A DNA stretch of 11,513 nucleotides, taken from assembly GCA_022615255.1 (NCBI GenBank), contig JAKEHC010000072.1, positions 1 to 11,513 of the forward strand. The letters are read 5' to 3'. Below, one piece after another: positions 1 through 8,100 of this stretch. The notes beneath the pieces were generated by a model, which was not told the origin of the DNA, ran no database searches, and saw only the letters and a program-made list of their open reading frames with translations. The position numbers were made by a program, and so were the translations under genes. Every line of letters begins with the position of its first letter. Position 1 is the first letter of the stretch. The stretch comes from Candidatus Dadabacteria bacterium. GTDB taxonomy: Bacteria > Desulfobacterota_D > UBA1144 > Nemesobacterales > CSP1-2.

Positions 1-2271
1 GGCTTTTAAGCTCTCTTTCTGCATAACTTTCTCTTGAGCTTCAACAACTGCAATTGCAGTCATATTTACAATATCCCGAACCTCACAGGTTCTTTGAAGA
101 ACATGGACTGGTTTTTTCATTCCGACGAGTATTGGCCCGATTACCTCAGCCCCTCCCAGTCTGTGCATCAGATTATAGGCAATATCTCCGGATTGAAGAT
201 CAGGGAATATGAGAACATTTGCACTACCTTTTAGTCTGCTAAAGGGATAAAGTTCAGAAATGATTTCCGGAACTAAAGCAGCGTCAGCCCGTAACGACCC
301 ATCAACGATCAAACCTGGCGCCTTCTTCTTTATGATTTCGGTTGCTTTCTGGACCTTTTCTGAGAGTGGATGCTTAACGCTTCCAAAACTCGAGAATGAA
401 AGCATAGCAACCCTCGGTTCAATGCCAAACCTTTCGGCTAATTCCGCCGTGTGTAGTGCGATTTCACTAAGGTCCTCTTCAGTAGGATCTATATTAACGG
501 TTGCATCGGCAAAGAAAAGCACTTGATTCTTAGTCGTGATAATATAAGCGCCAGATACCTTTGAAACTCCATCCCTCGTATCAATAATCTGTAGCGCCGG
601 TCTTATTGTGTCAGGATAATTTTGAGTAACGCCGGCAATAAGTGCGTGAGCCTCGTCCTTATGTACCATCATACAGCCGTAGATAGTGTTATTTTTCATA
701 TATTCCCTTGCTCCGACTAAGGTTACGCCTTTTCTGTTTCTCAGATTGAAGAGTTCAGTAACATACTCCTCATACCTTGATGAAGAGCGTGGGTATATAA
801 TCTCAATTCCTTTTAACTTTATATCGAGGCTGCTTGCTACATCACTTATAACCTCCTCTTTCCCAAGAAGAATAGGAGATGCTATGTTTTCTTCGACTAG
901 AATCTGACTTGCAAGCAGTATCTTGTCGTTAGACCCCTCTGGGAAAACTACACGCTTGGGCTCCCTTTTAGCTTTATTAACCATAACCCTGATAACCTCA
1001 CGGGATTTCCCAAGACGCCGCTCCAGTTTTTCTTTATATTCCTCAATATCTATTTTAATCTTAGCATCCCCAGTTTCTATCGCAGCCTTTGCCACAGCGG
1101 CAGATTCCCATATAAGCACCCTGGGATCAAACGGCTTCGGTATTATGTACTCCGGTCCAAACTTAAAGTATTTCTGCCCATACGCCTTGGCTACTGAATC
1201 GTCAGCCCCTCGCTTGGCGAGGTCTGCTAGAGAATAAGCTGCGGCGACTTTCATTTCCTCATTTATCGCTCTTGCTCTTACGTCAAGCGCTCCCCTGAAT
1301 ATGAATGGAAAACCAAGCACGTTGTTTATCTGGTTTGGATAATCTGACCTTCCCGTTGCCATAATCAGATCGTTTCTAACTGATTTTGCGTCCTCGTAGG
1401 AAATCTCAGGGTCGGGATTTGCCATTGCAAAAATAATTGGTTTATCTCCCATGGACTTTACCATTTCTTTAGTTACCATACCGGCTACGGATAGTCCTAC
1501 AAAAACATCCGCCCCCTTCATCGCCTCAGCTAAGGTTCTCTTGCTTGTATCAACTGCTAGCCTTTGTTTTTGGGGAGTCATTCCTTGTTCTCTCCCCTTG
1601 TAGATTACCCCCCTACTGTCGCACATAATAATGTTCTCTCTCATTGCACCGAGAAGTATAAAGAATTCGGCACAAGAGACGGCGGAAGCGCCTGCACCGC
1701 TAAAAACAATTCTGACCTTGCTGATATCCTTACCCACAACTTCACACGCGTTCAAAAGTCCTGCCCCAGATATTATAGCCGTACCATGCTGGTCATCATG
1801 GAATACAGGTATATCCAGTTGCTTCTTTAGTTCCTGCTCTATGTAGAAACATTCAGGTGCCTTTATATCCTCAAGGTTTATTCCCCCAAAAGTAGGCTCT
1901 AGAAGTTTTACAGCCTTTATTATTTCATCAGAGTCATGGGTATCAAGTTCGATATCAAAGGCATCAATATCCGCAAATCTTTTAAAAAGAACACTCTTTC
2001 CTTCCATGACAGGTTTTCCAGCCAATGATCCTATATCACCCAGCCCGAGAACAGCCGTTCCGTTCGTTACAACTGCTATCAAATTACCTTTGTTCGTATA
2101 TTCGTAGACCGAATCCGGGTTTTTCTCTATCTCTCTACAAGGTTCAGCTACGCCTGGCGAATAGGCTAAAGATAGATCCCATTGAGTTACGCAAGGTTTT
2201 GTTGGAATTACTTCGATTTTTCCTTTACGGCCCATGCTGTGGTAATCAAGGGCGGCTTTTTTTATATTCAT
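1..2271 (-). CDS. maeB: NADP-dependent malic enzyme fused to phosphotransacetylase domain (3' end off the window)
   Basis: Oxidative decarboxylation of malate to pyruvate with NADP, in the cytosol, linking the TCA cycle to pyruvate and NADPH supply. Reading the minus strand from the ATG at 2271 gives 757 codons without a stop, running off the left edge; E. coli MaeB is about 759 residues, so only the last few residues and the stop are missing. Malic enzyme domain, about residues 1-425: AYSPGVAEPC (36-45), catalytic-Lys region FKRFADID (96-103), metal-binding INLEDIKAPECF (131-142) and FHDDQHGTA (157-165), dinucleotide site SGAGASA (191-197), GRSDYPNQINN (307-317), FGPEYIIPKPFDPR (371-384). 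Residues about 435-757 are a phosphotransacetylase-like domain (KRVVFPEGSNDK; GPILVGMKKPVHVL; IVNMTAIAVVEAQ); in MaeB this domain is regulatory, not a working transacetylase. AGGAGA at 2278-2283 lies 6 nt before the ATG. It follows trxB after 222 bp, so it may have its own promoter. Confidence 0.96.
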   Translation of the reverse strand, partial: MNIKKAALDYHSMGRKGKIEVIPTKPCVTQWDLSLAYSPGVAEPCREIEKNPDSVYEYTNKGNLIAVVTNGTAVLGLGDIGSLAGKPVMEGKSVLFKRFADIDAFDIELDTHDSDEIIKAVKLLEPTFGGINLEDIKAPECFYIEQELKKQLDIPVFHDDQHGTAIISGAGLLNACEVVGKDISKVRIVFSGAGASAVSCAEFFILLGAMRENIIMCDSRGVIYKGREQGMTPQKQRLAVDTSKRTLAEAMKGADVFVGLSVAGMVTKEMVKSMGDKPIIFAMANPDPEISYEDAKSVRNDLIMATGRSDYPNQINNVLGFPFIFRGALDVRARAINEEMKVAAAYSLADLAKRGADDSVAKAYGQKYFKFGPEYIIPKPFDPRVLIWESAAVAKAAIETGDAKIKIDIEEYKEKLERRLGKSREVIRVMVNKAKREPKRVVFPEGSNDKILLASQILVEENIASPILLGKEEVISDVASSLDIKLKGIEIIYPRSSSRYEEYVTELFNLRNRKGVTLVGAREYMKNNTIYGCMMVHKDEAHALIAGVTQNYPDTIRPALQIIDTRDGVSKVSGAYIITTKNQVLFFADATVNIDPTEEDLSEIALHTAELAERFGIEPRVAMLSFSSFGSVKHPLSEKVQKATEIIKKKAPGLIVDGSLRADAALVPEIISELYPFSRLKGSANVLIFPDLQSGDIAYNLMHRLGGAEVIGPILVGMKKPVHVLQRTCEVRDIVNMTAIAVVEAQEKVMQKESLKA

Positions 2272-2493
2272 TTCTGTTCTCCTCGTATCTCAACTATCAC
2301 GTAGTCTATTTTACGAAAAAAACATCCGGTTTAATGTAGGTCTATTTTATAATATTTAAATTAATATGTCTACATCACTAAATCTCAAGCTAAAGCGGAA
2401 CTCAAAACCTATAGTTAAGGATTTACCACAGAACTATTGTAGAGACAAATAGTAAATGTTTTGGTCATTTTATCTTGGATTAAATCTGTATTT

Positions 2494-3423
2494 CTAATTA
2501 CTCTTTAGAAGGTTATTTTCCTCTAAGTACCTCTGAGCCATCACTGCCGCTATCGTGCCATCACCAGTGGCATTGGTTACCTGCCTTACTAGCTGAGCCC
2601 TTATATCTCCAACTGCATAAACCCCACGAACGGAGGTTTCCATCCTCTCATTTGTTATTATAAACCCAAGTTTATCATGCTCGGCGTGCTCTCTCACATT
2701 ATTAGGAACAAAACCTATAAATATGAATATCCCTGCGACATCTAGGCGATTCCCTTCGCCGCCGAGATTATTCTTTATAAGCAGATACTCTACCTCTTCC
2801 TTTCCTCCGATCCCCATGACCTCTGAATTCCATAGGATTTCAATTTTGGGATTCTTGAACACCTTCTCTTGGCTTATTCTCTGCGCAGTGAATTTATCTC
2901 CCCTATGAATTATGAAAACCTTCTTTGCAAACCTTGTAAGGAAATCAGCCTCCTCAACAGCGGAGCTACCTCCTCCAACGACTGCTATGTCTTGATTCTT
3001 AAAAAATGGACCATCACAGAGTGCACAATATGAAACACCCTTCCCAGCAAGCTCCTTTTCTCCGGGCACGTTTAACCTTTTTGGCCATCCTCCTGCAGCA
3101 ACAATTACTGCCCCTCCCCTGTATTCATCCCCCTCATCTGTTCTAACGATTTTCATATCTCCCTCAGTCAGCACCTCGTAAACCGTTTTAGTTAATACAT
3201 TTACGCCGAACTTTCTGGTTTGTTTTTCCATCCGTTCTGCAAGCTCCTGCCCCGTAATCTCTTCAAACCCAGGATAGTCCTCGATCTTCTCAGTTTTAAT
3301 AAGGGTCCCACCAGGCAGGAATTTATCTATAATTAAGGTTTTTAATTTCGACCTTCCCGCATAAAGCCCTGCGGTCAAACCAGCAGGTCCCGCCCCTATG
3401 ATTATCACATCATATATTTCCAT
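2494..3423 (-). CDS. trxB: Thioredoxin-disulfide reductase with atypical NADPH-binding motif
   Basis: Cytosolic flavoprotein that passes electrons through FAD and a redox disulfide to thioredoxin. The 309 residues match the length of bacterial low-Mr TrxB (about 310-320). Visible: FAD motif GAGPAG (10-15), redox pair CALC (C133, C136; CATC in E. coli), second dinucleotide fold VVGGGSSA (148-155), and the C-terminal FAD motif VYAVGDIR (268-275). The element that reads the 2'-phosphate of NADPH in E. coli (HRRxxxR) is here HRGDKFT (173-179), so two of three arginines are gone; the donor could be NADH or another reductant. ATG at 3423 has AGAGGA 7 nt upstream (3431-3436). It lies 83 bp after the anti-sigma gene in the same orientation. 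No separate thioredoxin gene is in the window. A ferredoxin- or thioredoxin-like-protein reductase of the same fold remains possible. Confidence 0.9.
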   Translation of the reverse strand: MEIYDVIIIGAGPAGLTAGLYAGRSKLKTLIIDKFLPGGTLIKTEKIEDYPGFEEITGQELAERMEKQTRKFGVNVLTKTVYEVLTEGDMKIVRTDEGDEYRGGAVIVAAGGWPKRLNVPGEKELAGKGVSYCALCDGPFFKNQDIAVVGGGSSAVEEADFLTRFAKKVFIIHRGDKFTAQRISQEKVFKNPKIEILWNSEVMGIGGKEEVEYLLIKNNLGGEGNRLDVAGIFIFIGFVPNNVREHAEHDKLGFIITNERMETSVRGVYAVGDIRAQLVRQVTNATGDGTIAAVMAQRYLEENNLLKSN

Positions 3424-3453
3424 CCTATCTTCCTCTTAGTGCTTGTTTCCTCT

Positions 3454-3482
3454 ATATTATGCTAAGCTGGATAAGGTTTCAA
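3454..3482 (-). promoter_or_regulatory. Possible sigma-70-type promoter for trxB
   Basis: On the minus strand TTGAAA (3477-3482) and TAATAT (3454-3459) are separated by 17 bp, 5/6 and 4/6 matches to the -35 and -10 consensus, about 31 bp before the trxB start. An overlapping reading with CATAAT as -10 gives a 15-bp spacer. The -35 also contains GAAAC, which some ECF sigma factors accept, but no matching ECF -10 is clear. AT-rich spacer, so chance matches are likely. Confidence 0.3.
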
Positions 3483-3506
3483 ACACAATAAAACACACTT
3501 CTCATA

Positions 3507-3728
3507 CTAGGTTTTCTTTCGAAGGAATGATTGGGTGATTTGGATGGTTTTTTTGTATGTGTTTAAAAAGGCTACACAATCTGAACACATACCTAGATGC
3601 CTTTCGAAGGATAGAGTTGTTTCAGGCTTAAGCTCGTCATTAAGATAATCTATAATTAGAGAGGTTGCCTCTTTACAAGTGTCAACCTTCCTAGCTCTAG
3701 CTCGTCTAGTTGAAACTCGCTTAACCAT
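3507..3728 (-). CDS. Small zinc-finger (ZAS/zf-HC2) anti-sigma factor, RsrA-like ligand spacing
   Basis: Expected to bind and hold the ECF sigma factor encoded just upstream. The 73-residue protein has C18, H44, C48 and C51, that is C-x25-H-x3-C-x2-C in the context RHLGMCSDC, the signature of the zinc-binding anti-sigma family. RsrA of Streptomyces uses C11, H37, C41 and C44, the same spacing shifted by seven residues. There is no membrane segment, so it should be cytosolic, like RsrA and unlike RseA or membrane ZAS proteins. Length is just the anti-sigma domain plus a basic N-terminus (KRVSTRRARARK). The ATG at 3728 is the only plausible start (in-frame TAG four codons upstream, no later ATG/GTG/TTG before C18), yet no Shine-Dalgarno site is visible. 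The 119-bp gap from the sigma gene is longer than the usual overlap. Function is inferred from family and position. Confidence 0.82.
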   Translation of the reverse strand: MVKRVSTRRARARKVDTCKEATSLIIDYLNDELKPETTLSFERHLGMCSDCVAFLNTYKKTIQITQSFLRKKT

Positions 3729-3847
3729 AGCAGCTGTCTATCTATCGGTAAACATTAGACGTTATAAGTGACTATTTAGATTTAAGACTGATGTCAGAAA
3801 GGAAAATGATGGATATAAGATACAAGATTCATCCTGCATCATTGCAC

Positions 3848-4576
3848 TCAAGTAGGTGAATAGCCGAGTCGGATCGCTAGCCTTCCTCTTAAGAACAGCC
3901 TAGCTCGATGAAGCCTTGCTTTAACAGCCTGAACGCTCAAACCTAGGAGTTCACCAATCTCTCGGTTCGACATCTCTTCCAAATCGCTCATCACTACCAC
4001 AGCCCGATCCACTGGCTGAAGTTGATCCATCGCCTGCTGAATGAGTTGGCGAAATTCCTTGTTGAGGACAAGCTTATCAACCTCTTGAGACCAATCTACT
4101 ACTGGTCGAACTAGATGATGTCCATCTTCTCGAAACTTAGGCATATATCCATCCAGAGATACCTCCTTTCCCCTCTTACTTTGTCTAAGCTTGGTGAGAG
4201 CCACATTAACAGTCAAACGATAGAGCCAAGTCGAGAACCTTGACTCACCCCGGAACGTTTTCGCCTTTTTATAGACCAATATGAATACCTCTTGAATAAC
4301 ATCCTCAGCGTCACTAATGTTATCAGTAAGCTTTAGTGCAATTCTATAGACTTTATCCGAAGAGCGATTCACAATTTCGTTGAACGATTCTTCATCTCTA
4401 TATTTAGCGAAAAGCCTGACTAATTCCTCGTCGGATGAGCCTTTTCGATTGATCCCTTCAAGATCCTTTGAGTATTTCATCTGAGGACCTAAGCCATCAA
4501 TCTCTTGGGCTCTGTAAAAAAGCGGTGCATTTTCCTCCATATTTGATTTATTAACTGCCCTATTAACATTAATCAT
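3848..4576 (-). CDS. ECF (group 4, RpoE-like) RNA polymerase sigma factor
   Basis: Directs core RNA polymerase to a stress-type regulon. 242 residues. Region 2, about 65-132, shows the conserved run SDAEDVIQEVFILVYKKA and the -10-reading segment FRGESRFSTWLYRLTVN; region 4, about 178-232, shows LQPVDRAVVVMSDLEEMS and the helix-turn-helix IGELLGLSVQAVKARLHRAR that reads the -35. No region 3 lies between them, as expected for ECF factors. Residues 1-48 are an extra N-terminal stretch, longer than in a typical ECF protein (about 180-200 residues). The start is well supported: AGGAGG at 4585-4590 is 8 nt before the ATG at 4576; Met13 would lack this site. Preceded by the STAS gene (55-bp gap) and followed by a zinc anti-sigma gene, so it probably lies in the operon driven from the sigma-54 promoter at 4936-4951. 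Confidence 0.93.
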   Translation of the reverse strand: MINVNRAVNKSNMEENAPLFYRAQEIDGLGPQMKYSKDLEGINRKGSSDEELVRLFAKYRDEESFNEIVNRSSDKVYRIALKLTDNISDAEDVIQEVFILVYKKAKTFRGESRFSTWLYRLTVNVALTKLRQSKRGKEVSLDGYMPKFREDGHHLVRPVVDWSQEVDKLVLNKEFRQLIQQAMDQLQPVDRAVVVMSDLEEMSNREIGELLGLSVQAVKARLHRARLFLRGRLAIRLGYSPT

Positions 4577-4631
4577 TTGTCTTTCCTCCTAGAAATTCTT
4601 TATTTGTATTCTTCTACTCATGGCTCTGAGT

Positions 4632-4895
4632 TTATGTAAGTAGTAAACGAATGAATGATGTGCAATTAACCATCTTAATCCTATCATCCTTTAGCTTCCA
4701 TAGCATGTCTACTCCCTTTTTATCAATAAAGGTCACACCCGAGAAATCCAATACAACATTTTTGTCTTCTTCATCTCTGTAGTGTAAACACAGCATCTGT
4801 AAATCCGACACCCATTCTCCAACCACTTTCCCATCCAATCTTAGGATAACTGCTTTGTTATCCTTAGAAGCCTCTGTGATTCTGAGCATTTCCAT
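4632..4895 (-). CDS. STAS-domain protein without the phospho-acceptor serine
   Basis: A single STAS domain of 87 residues, the fold of SpoIIAA-type anti-sigma antagonists. Visible: the first strands ITEASKDNKAVILRLDGKVV (6-25), the core strand VVLDFSGVTFID (47-58), and the C-terminal VNCTSFIRLLL (76-86), which matches the V-x-C-S-x-F-V-x-x-L-L ending of many stand-alone STAS proteins. SpoIIAA carries D-S-S-G with Ser58 phosphorylated; here the motif is DKKG (58-61), so kinase control of that kind is unlikely. ATG at 4895 is preceded by GGAGGG at 4901-4906 (5 nt); Met3 is a weaker alternative. It is the first gene of the presumed STAS-sigma-anti-sigma operon, about 30 nt below the predicted sigma-54 start. 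Whether it acts on the ECF/anti-sigma pair or another partner cannot be told from sequence. Confidence 0.85.
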   Translation of the reverse strand: MEMLRITEASKDNKAVILRLDGKVVGEWVSDLQMLCLHYRDEEDKNVVLDFSGVTFIDKKGVDMLWKLKDDRIKMVNCTSFIRLLLT

Positions 4896-4935
4896 GACTT
4901 CCCTCCATATAATTGCTAGTTACATTATATGTATG

Positions 4936-4951
4936 TGCAATGAGCGTACCA
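4936..4951 (-). promoter_or_regulatory. Sigma-54 (RpoN) -24/-12 promoter of the STAS-ECF operon
   Basis: The minus strand reads C-TGGTACG-CTCA-TTGCA. The RpoN consensus is YTGGCACG-N4-TTGCW; 11 of the 12 core positions match (one C to T), with the invariant GG and GC exactly 10 bases apart. The -12 C is at 4937, predicting a start near 4925 and a leader of about 30 nt with a GGAGGG site before the STAS ATG. A sigma-54 activator gene is divergent from it and paired repeats sit 125-155 bp upstream. Confidence 0.78.
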
Positions 4952-5049
4952 GAAGATAAGATGATATTTAAATACCAACCTTACCTTTTTAACCTACTGT
5001 AATAATTAATTTTTCTATCTAAGTATTTATAACCTTGCCAATCTGTCAT

Positions 5050-5080
5050 ACGAAATAACGTGACTGTTACGAAATATCGT
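5050..5080. promoter_or_regulatory. Tandem 12-bp operator pair, candidate enhancer (UAS) for the sigma-54 activator
   Basis: ACGAAATAACGT (5050-5061) and ACGAAATATCGT (5069-5080) are 11/12 identical, 19 bp apart, and each is a partial palindrome with ACG...CGT arms. They lie 125-155 bp upstream of the predicted sigma-54 start at 4925, typical enhancer distance, with an AT-rich stretch (about 4960-5040) between. They also lie 95-125 bp before the activator's own start codon, so autoregulation is possible. Binding by the neighbouring Fis-type helix-turn-helix protein is inference. Confidence 0.6.
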
Positions 5081-5097
5081 ATCACGATTTACAAAAC

Positions 5098-5127
5098 TTG
5101 ATTTTCCATAGGCTTTAAAGCTATGGT
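5098..5127 (+). promoter_or_regulatory. Possible sigma-70-type promoter of the activator gene
   Basis: TTGATT (5098-5103) and TATGGT (5122-5127) are 18 bp apart, each a 4/6 match, about 47 bp before the ATG at 5175. The dyad at 5106-5126 fills the spacer, which would suit a repressor or a spacer-binding activator. Weak by sequence alone. Confidence 0.28.
5106..5126. promoter_or_regulatory. 21-bp dyad in the activator's upstream region
   Basis: Arms CCATAG and CTATGG flank a CTTTAAAG core; the two halves are perfect reverse complements apart from one extra G after the left arm. With no loop, it looks more like a protein-binding operator than an RNA hairpin. It ends 48 bp before the activator start and overlaps the candidate promoter spacer. 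The binding protein is unknown. Confidence 0.45.
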
Positions 5128-5174
5128 AGTATGTTAAGGACCAATTCCTTCCAAATCAATTCTGGACTCAATCC

Positions 5175-8100
5175 ATGACTGATCCTAATAACTCCTCAAA
5201 AAATATTAAAAAGCGAGCGAGGGAGACACCGCTCAAGACCAAGGAGGAAATCGCACAGAATAAGTACAATGAAGACGCACTTAAACGGAATATATCTTTT
5301 TTGAAATTGCTCCAAGAGATAGCTGTCTCTGCCAATGAGTCATCGACAATCAAAGATGCGATGCAGTTTGCTCTCGACCAGGTCTGCGCTCAAACTGGTT
5401 GGCCTGTTGGACACGTTTATCTCACCGATTCAACGGACGAGCTAGCTCCCGCGAGCATCTGGCACCTGAAAGACCACAAGAGATTTGAAACGTTTCGTAA
5501 AATCACAGAAGCTACCCGCTTGGCTTCTGGAATTGGCCTTCCAGGTCGCGTGCTCGCCAGCGGAACGCCCACCTGGATTATCGATGTGAAGGAAGACCCG
5601 AATTTCCCAAGGGCAAAACAGGAACAAGACATTGGGGTTAGAGCCGCCTTCGCATTCCCAGTTCTTGTAGGCACTGAGGTTGTAGCTGTGCTTGAGTTCT
5701 TCTCCGAAGATGTTATTGAACCTGATGAGCCGCTTCTTGAAGTCATGGGGCATATTGGAACACAGCTGGGGCGGGTGGTAGAGCGCAAGCGTGCAGAGGA
5801 AGCAATTAAGAAGAGCATAGCTCAGTTAGCAAAAAGAAATCGTTATGAGACTATCATTAGCACTGTGACAAGGGCTGTCCACAGCTCAATTAATCTTCAG
5901 GACGTTTTTGAAAACGCCGTTGAGGCGATGAATAAGAATATAGATAAGGCAGACAATGTTTCGATTTACGTCGTTAAGGGCGAGGAAATAGTCCTAAGGG
6001 CCTATAGAGGCTATCCTGATTGGTATATTGAGAGGGTTAAAAGAATTCCCTATGGAACGGGCTTTACATGGAAGACGATAATAGATGGGAGGTTGAGATA
6101 TTGCCAGGATGTTGATCAGGATACAGTTATTGGCCCTGCCGGACGGGAAATGGGAACAAAGAGCTATGTGTCTATGCCTATTTGCTTCGAAGGCAAGCCG
6201 ATAGGTGCTATAAGCATAAATTCATTACAGAAAAATGCCTTTGATGAAGATGAATTAACGCTACTTGAAACTGTAGCTCAACAAATCGAGATAGCAATTA
6301 ATAACGCCCAACAGGCGGAGGTGCTTAAGCAGTCAGAATTGCTTAAACATCTTGCCGAGGGGACAGCCTCGGCAACTGGCGCTGAATTTTTTCGTTCACT
6401 CGTTCGACATCTCGCCTCAGCGCTCGGTGCACGATACGCCTTCGTTACTCAGTGTACGGACCTTACGTTAACTAGAGTTCGCACACTTGCATTTTGGATG
6501 GGCAAGGACTTCGGTGGAAATGTAGAGTTTGCATTAGCAGGTACTCCCTGTGAGCATGTTATCGGCGGGAGCGTGTGTCACTATCCTGATAACCTCCAGG
6601 CGCTTTTTCCCAAAGATAAGGACTTGATAGATTTAAAGGCTGAGAGCTATGTTGGAATTCCGATACGTGATTCATGGGAGAATGTTTTAGGCCATTTGGC
6701 AGTCTTAGATGATAAACCAATGCTCGATAATCCGCGTGGTATGTCAATCCTGCAGATTTTTGCCGCACGCGCAGGATCCGAATTGGAAAGGAAGCGCACA
6801 GAGGACGCCCTTAGAGAAAGCTACGCCCAGCTTACCAAAAAGAATCATTATGAGACGATCATAAACACCGTAACCCGTGTCGTCCATCAGTCAATCGATT
6901 TAGAGGATGTTTTTGAAAATGCCGTGGAAGCCATGAGAAAGAATATAGACAGGGCAGATAGGGTTACAATTTACCTTGTCGAAGGACAGGAAGTCGTTAT
7001 GAAGGCATCTAGGGGTTACTCGAATCAATATATTGAGCAGTTGAGGAGAATCCCCTATCCAAGAGGCTTTAGATGGAAGGTAATTACAGAGGGAAAACCT
7101 AGATACTCTGCTGATGTGGACAGAGACACATTTATTAACCCTGCAGAAAGGGAAATGGGAGTAAAGAGCTATTTATGTATGCCTATCCGCTATAAGGGTA
7201 AAACTGTGGGAACTACAAGCATACTTTCCCTTCAGAGAAACGCCTTTGATGAAGAAGAGTTGAGGCTACTCGAGATAATTGCGGAACAAATTGAGACGGC
7301 GATCAATAATGCTCAGCATGCCGAGGATTTGCGAGTGGCACTACAGGAAGTAGAACGACTAAAAAACCAACTCCAGGCTGAAAACATCTATCTACAAGAA
7401 GAAATCAAAACTGAATACAACTTTGAAGAGATTATTGGCAAGAGTGACCCAATCAAGAAGGTTCTGCGCAAGGCAGAACAGGTTGCTTCTACCGACTCCA
7501 CAGTCCTAATTCAAGGCGAGACCGGAACTGGTAAAGAACTCCTAGCTCGTGCAATCCACAACCTTAGCCCTCGCAAGAACCTGCCTTTGGTTAAGGTCAA
7601 CTGCGGGGCGATTCCAGCAGGCCTTGTCGAGAGTGAATTATTCGGTCATGAGAAGGGAGCCTTCACTGGAGCTTTGCAGAGACGAATCGGACGGTTTGAG
7701 CTGGCAAATGGTGGCACAATCTTTTTAGACGAGGTTTCGGAATTGCCTCCGGATACTCAAGTAAAACTCCTCAGGGTCCTTCAGGAGGGAGAGTTTGAGC
7801 GTGTGGGCAGTAGTAAGCCTATCAAAGTGGACGTGCGCATAATCGCCGCAACAAATCGAGACCTAGAGTCGGCTGTCAAAGCCGGCTCATTCCGACCAGA
7901 CCTTTTCTATAGATTGAATGTTTTACCATTAATGGTAACGCCGCTAAGAGAGCGCAAATCTGATATTCCACTCTTGGCAAACTTTTTTCTTACAAAATTT
8001 GCAAGAAAACTGGGTAAACAAATACAGGGATTCTCTGGAGAAACTATTGACCTTCTCACGAACTACTCCTGGCCCGGAAACATCCGGGAGTTACAAAACG

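Noticed and set aside
34..2339. Several plus-strand open frames of 66-104 codons opposite maeB
   Set aside because: They are antisense to a full-length, clearly conserved MaeB reading and show no recognisable protein features or ribosome sites.
2346..2372. Promoter for maeB (TAGACA with TATAAA, minus strand)
   Set aside because: Spacer is 15 bp and the region is very AT-rich, so a chance match is likely.
4924..4929. Perfect TATAAT on the minus strand before the STAS gene, as a sigma-70 promoter
   Set aside because: The -35 position holds only CTGGTA (3/6) and there is no extended -10. The near-consensus sigma-54 site next to it explains the region better, though a second promoter cannot be excluded.
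4960..5040. IHF site between the sigma-54 promoter and the operator pair
   Set aside because: The stretch is AT-rich but no good match to the IHF consensus was found; the best (near 5016-5030) misses key positions.
5084..5095. Third copy of the ACGAAATAwCGT operator
   Set aside because: Only the first half matches (ACGATTTAC) and the spacing (15 bp) breaks the 19-bp period.
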